From Pseudobutyrivibrio sp. (lineage in GTDB: Bacteria; Bacillota; Clostridia; Lachnospirales; Lachnospiraceae): a stretch of 64,000 nt of DNA. Each line of letters begins with the position of its first letter. Within the stretch, counting starts at the first letter, position 1. The stretch is taken from assembly GCA_024684955.1 (NCBI GenBank), contig JAIKWH010000062.1:25239-89238 (forward strand). The letters run 5' to 3'. The translations under genes and the position numbers were made by a program. The notes below the pieces were generated by a model that was not told the DNA's origin, made no database searches, and saw only the letters and a program-made list of their open reading frames with translations. This document shows, piece after piece, positions 60,976 to 64,000 of the stretch.

Positions 60976-62444
60976 TGAATAAAAACGATATTGTACGTCT
61001 CACAATAGAAGATATGTCCCTTGAGGGGGCTGGAATTGGTCACACTGATGGTGTGACCATTTTTGTCAAAGATGCCATAGTAGGAGATGTAGTAGATGCA
61101 ATAATCACCAAGGTTAAAAAAACTTACTGCTTTGCCGCTTTAAAAGAAGTACTTGAGGCATCCCCTTATAGGGTAGAGCCTCCTTGTCCCATTGCAAGGA
61201 CCTGCGGCGGCTGTCAGATTATGCAGATAGACTATGACAAGCAATTGGAGATAAAAGAAAACATTGTAGCAAACAATTTGGTAAAAATTGGAGGCTATGA
61301 AAGGACTTTTGTTGACAGTGTCCATGAGCCTATTATTGGGATGGAGAATCCTTTCCGCTATCGCAACAAGGCCCAGGTCCCTATAGGAAAAGATAGGGAT
61401 GAAAATATTGTGGCTGGCTTTTACGGAGCCAGAAGCCATAGGATTGTGCCAAGCAGGGATTGTATGATTTGCTCTCAAAAGAGCATGGAGATAGTTTATG
61501 CTGTCATAGACTACATGAATGAAAATGGTGTGGCAGCCTATGATGAGGAAACTGGCAAGGGACTTATTCGCCATGTTCTAGTGAGAGAAGGTAAGGCAAC
61601 AGGCCAAGTCATGGTTTGTGTGGTGGTAAATGGAGACAAATTACCAGCAGTGGATTCCCTCATTAGCCATGTAAGGACAGTGGAGCCAGATTTGGCATCT
61701 CTTGTTATGAATATCAATACCCGCAGGGACAATGTAATCATGGGATATGAGACCATGACCCTCTTTGGATCAGACGCTATATTAGATTCCATCACTCTGA
61801 AAAATGGTGATACCATCAGTTTTGCTATTTCAGCCAATTCTTTTTACCAGGTAAATCATGACCAGATGGAAAGGCTTTATAGCAAGGCCTTGGAGTATGC
61901 TGATTTGCACGGGGATGAACAGGTATGGGACCTGTATTGCGGCATAGGAACCATTTCCCTGTCTATGGCAAAAAAGGCCGGCAGGGTAATAGGAATAGAA
62001 GTGGTGCCCCAGGCCATTGAAAATGCAAAGGCCAACGCCAAGTTAAACGGCCTAAACAACGCTGAATTCTATTGTGGAGAAGCGGAGGTTGTTCTCCCTG
62101 AAATATATAAAAAGATGGCAAGCCCTGACGTAATTATGGTGGACCCACCTAGAAAAGGCTGCGATACAGTGGCACTAGACACCATGATTAAAATGAAGCC
62201 AAACCGAATCGTCTATGTCAGCTGTGACTCCGCCACCCTAGCCAGAGACCTTAAATATCTGGAAGAAGGGGGCTACCATCTGAAAAAATACACAGTGGTA
62301 GATCAGTTTGGACACACTATGCATGTGGAGACTGTGGTTCTTCTGTCCCAACAAAAGTCGGATGATCATATCGAGATAGAGATTAATCTGGATGAGATTG
62401 ATGCGACAAGCGCTGAGGCGAAGGCTACATATAAGGAGATCTAG
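60975..62444 (+). CDS. 23S rRNA (uracil-C5)-methyltransferase, RlmD/TrmA family; C-terminal tail interrupted by amber stop
   Basis: TRAM domain, Fe-S motif CPIARTCGGCQIMQ, VWDLYCGIGTISL, VDPPRKGCD; frame continues after TAG at 62442-62444. Confidence 0.9.
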   Translation: MNKNDIVRLTIEDMSLEGAGIGHTDGVTIFVKDAIVGDVVDAIITKVKKTYCFAALKEVLEASPYRVEPPCPIARTCGGCQIMQIDYDKQLEIKENIVANNLVKIGGYERTFVDSVHEPIIGMENPFRYRNKAQVPIGKDRDENIVAGFYGARSHRIVPSRDCMICSQKSMEIVYAVIDYMNENGVAAYDEETGKGLIRHVLVREGKATGQVMVCVVVNGDKLPAVDSLISHVRTVEPDLASLVMNINTRRDNVIMGYETMTLFGSDAILDSITLKNGDTISFAISANSFYQVNHDQMERLYSKALEYADLHGDEQVWDLYCGIGTISLSMAKKAGRVIGIEVVPQAIENAKANAKLNGLNNAEFYCGEAEVVLPEIYKKMASPDVIMVDPPRKGCDTVALDTMIKMKPNRIVYVSCDSATLARDLKYLEEGGYHLKKYTVVDQFGHTMHVETVVLLSQQKSDDHIEIEINLDEIDATSAEAKATYKEI

Positions 62445-62636
62445 GACTGGGTGCAGGGGAAGTACGGATTTCATGTGACGAATCTGAATATCGCTCAGGT
62501 GAAACAGAAGCATGGGATCATTGAGCGGGAAAACTACAATAAGCCGAAGTTTGCAGATAGCAAGCAACCGGGATGTCCGGAAGAAAAGGTTAAGGCGATA
62601 GAGGATGCTTTGAGGCATTTTCAGATGATATAAAAA
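62445..62636 (+). pseudogene. In-frame C-terminal tail module of the methyltransferase beyond the TAG (possible separate ORF from GTG 62451)
   Basis: DWVQGKYGFHVTNLNIAQVKQKHGIIERENYNKPKFADSKQPGCPEEKVKAIEDALRHFQMI in the same frame as the upstream gene; AAGGAG at 62433-62438. Confidence 0.65.
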
Positions 62637-62660
62637 AACAATCATAGGAGTGAAAAAACA

Positions 62661-63119
62661 TTGGAATATAGAGTAGCAACTTTGGATGATATTGATTTAT
62701 TGACTGCTTCCCGTGTTAAAGTTCTAAGAGCGGCAAATAAGTTAGATGATTCTGTTGATATGACAGAGGTAGAAAAAGAATCTTACAATTATTATCAGAA
62801 AGCATTGGCTGATGGTACGCATTTTGCAATTCTCGTAATGGCTGATGGTGAATTTATAGGCGCAGGCGGTGTTAGCTTTTATAATGTTATGCCGACCTAT
62901 CATAATCCAAGTGGCAAGAAAGCCTACATCATGAATATGTATACAGATCCGAGCTATAGAAGACAGGGAATTGCTTATAAAACATTAGATATGCTTGTTA
63001 ACGTCGCAAGAAAACGAGAGATAAATCAAATATCATTGGAAGCGACAGATATGGGGCGGCCTTTATACGAAAAATATGGTTTTGTTAAAATGGAATCTGA
63101 AATGGAACTAGTCTTTTGA
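62661..63119 (+). CDS. GNAT family N-acetyltransferase
   Basis: NMYTDPSYRRQGIAYKTLDMLV acetyl-CoA motif; TTG start with SD ataggag. Confidence 0.88.
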   Translation: MEYRVATLDDIDLLTASRVKVLRAANKLDDSVDMTEVEKESYNYYQKALADGTHFAILVMADGEFIGAGGVSFYNVMPTYHNPSGKKAYIMNMYTDPSYRRQGIAYKTLDMLVNVARKREINQISLEATDMGRPLYEKYGFVKMESEMELVF

Positions 63120-63167
63120 AAAAGGGGTATATCTTCTTGGAGGGCAAACCGCCTTTGTCTTATATGC

Positions 63168-63207
63168 ACGATAATTATACATGAAATTATCGTACGCATA
63201 CGATAAT
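63168..63207 (+). promoter_or_regulatory. Three-arm inverted repeat upstream of AAA ATPase
   Basis: ACGATAATT (63168-63176), AATTATCGTA (63185-63194), TACGATAAT (63199-63207); middle arm complementary to both others. Confidence 0.75.
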
Positions 63208-63251
63208 ATACAAGGTGTAACATCGTGACAATATGATAGTTGGAGGTAAAC

Positions 63252-64000
63252 ATGAATCATAACATATTGAAACAGGTTATTTTAGAGCAGATTGAAATCA
63301 TACAAAATGCTGAGATTGTCAGTCGTGACTATGATTTTGAAAAGAATATAAATTACATTCTTGTTGGACTTAGAAGAGCAGGGAAATCAACACTTTTATA
63401 TAAGATTGCCAGAGAACTTGTTGAAGCAGGCTGTGACTGGTCTCAGATAATCTATGTTAACTTTGAGGATGATAGACTGTTAGGCTTCTCAAAGGATGAC
63501 TTCAATGACATTGTTGAGACTGCATATGAGTTGACGGATGCAAGTGAGATATACTATTTCTTCGATGAAATTCAAATAATAGACGGATGGGAACACTTTG
63601 CCAGAAGAATGGCTGATCAGAAAAAGCATGTGTACATTACAGGAAGTAATGCAAAAATGCTCAGTTCTGAGATGGAAAAAGTTCTTGGAGGAAGGTATCT
63701 ATCCAAATTAATTATGCCTTTTTCATTTAGAGAGACACTTGATTATAAGGATATAGTTCATGATGAAAAAGCATTTCTTACATCGTCCAAAGTTGCCAAG
63801 ATTCGCAGAGGATGTCAGGAATATATTATGAGTGGAGGATTTCCTGAAGCACAGCATTTATTCAATAAAAGGGAATATATTAAGAGTGTTTACGAGAAGG
63901 TTCTTCTTGGTGATATTATAGAGCGTGAAAAAGTGAACAATAAGATGGCACTTAGGCTTATGATAAAGAAAATAGCTGAAACAGTTATGCATGAAATTTC
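63252..64000 (+). CDS. AAA ATPase (AAA_14/DUF4143-type), 3' truncated by window edge
   Basis: Own translation: MNHNILKQVILEQIEIIQNAEIVSRDYDFEKNINYILVGLRRAGKSTLLYKIARELV...YYFFDEIQIIDGWEHFARR...YITGSNAKMLSSEM...YIMSGGFPEA; SD ggaggt. Not in the ORF track because it runs off the end. Confidence 0.88.
   Translation, partial: MNHNILKQVILEQIEIIQNAEIVSRDYDFEKNINYILVGLRRAGKSTLLYKIARELVEAGCDWSQIIYVNFEDDRLLGFSKDDFNDIVETAYELTDASEIYYFFDEIQIIDGWEHFARRMADQKKHVYITGSNAKMLSSEMEKVLGGRYLSKLIMPFSFRETLDYKDIVHDEKAFLTSSKVAKIRRGCQEYIMSGGFPEAQHLFNKREYIKSVYEKVLLGDIIEREKVNNKMALRLMIKKIAETVMHEI

Noticed and set aside
1-64000. CRISPR arrays, prophage, IS elements, rRNA and tRNA genes
   Set aside because: No regularly spaced direct repeats, transposase/integrase ORFs, or cloverleaf/rRNA sequences recognised by eye; a tRNAscan-SE/Infernal run would be decisive.

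Overview
The window is a gene-dense chromosomal segment of a low-GC Firmicute, probably a motile Lachnospiraceae (Butyrivibrio/Pseudobutyrivibrio-like; inferred from protein families only). I found no rRNA, tRNA, CRISPR array, prophage or intact transposon. In order it holds: a tandem duplicated mannitol PTS permease with the IIB and IIA domains split between copies, plus an MDR dehydrogenase; ylmH; a HAD/AlaX/YARHG/Ung operon; a hybrid kinase and response regulator; a YhaO/YhaN (SbcF/SbcE)-like pair; a MurL epimerase-like gene coupled to a MurD ligase; WYL, SDR, hpf, XRE, plsC and veg; a PcsB-like hydrolase; map and rsuA; a complete liv operon; an HD-GYP protein and a DUF4432 protein; five chemoreceptors, one co-transcribed with an orphan sugar-binding protein; a YesMN, ABC and GH65 phosphorylase locus; mutS2; a LacI-like/GGDEF protein; yhaM; an RlmD/TrmA-family methyltransferase; and, at the right edge, a GNAT and an AAA ATPase. 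The observations I would check first are: the in-frame amber codon inside the C-terminal tail of the methyltransferase, the IIC-IIB / IIC-IIA partition, the MurL-MurD pair, the roughly 33-aa insertion in the MutS2 ATPase core, the hairpin that sequesters the Shine-Dalgarno (SD) of the XRE gene, the inverted repeats at the GH65 and AAA ATPase promoters, and the LacI-sensor diguanylate cyclase.
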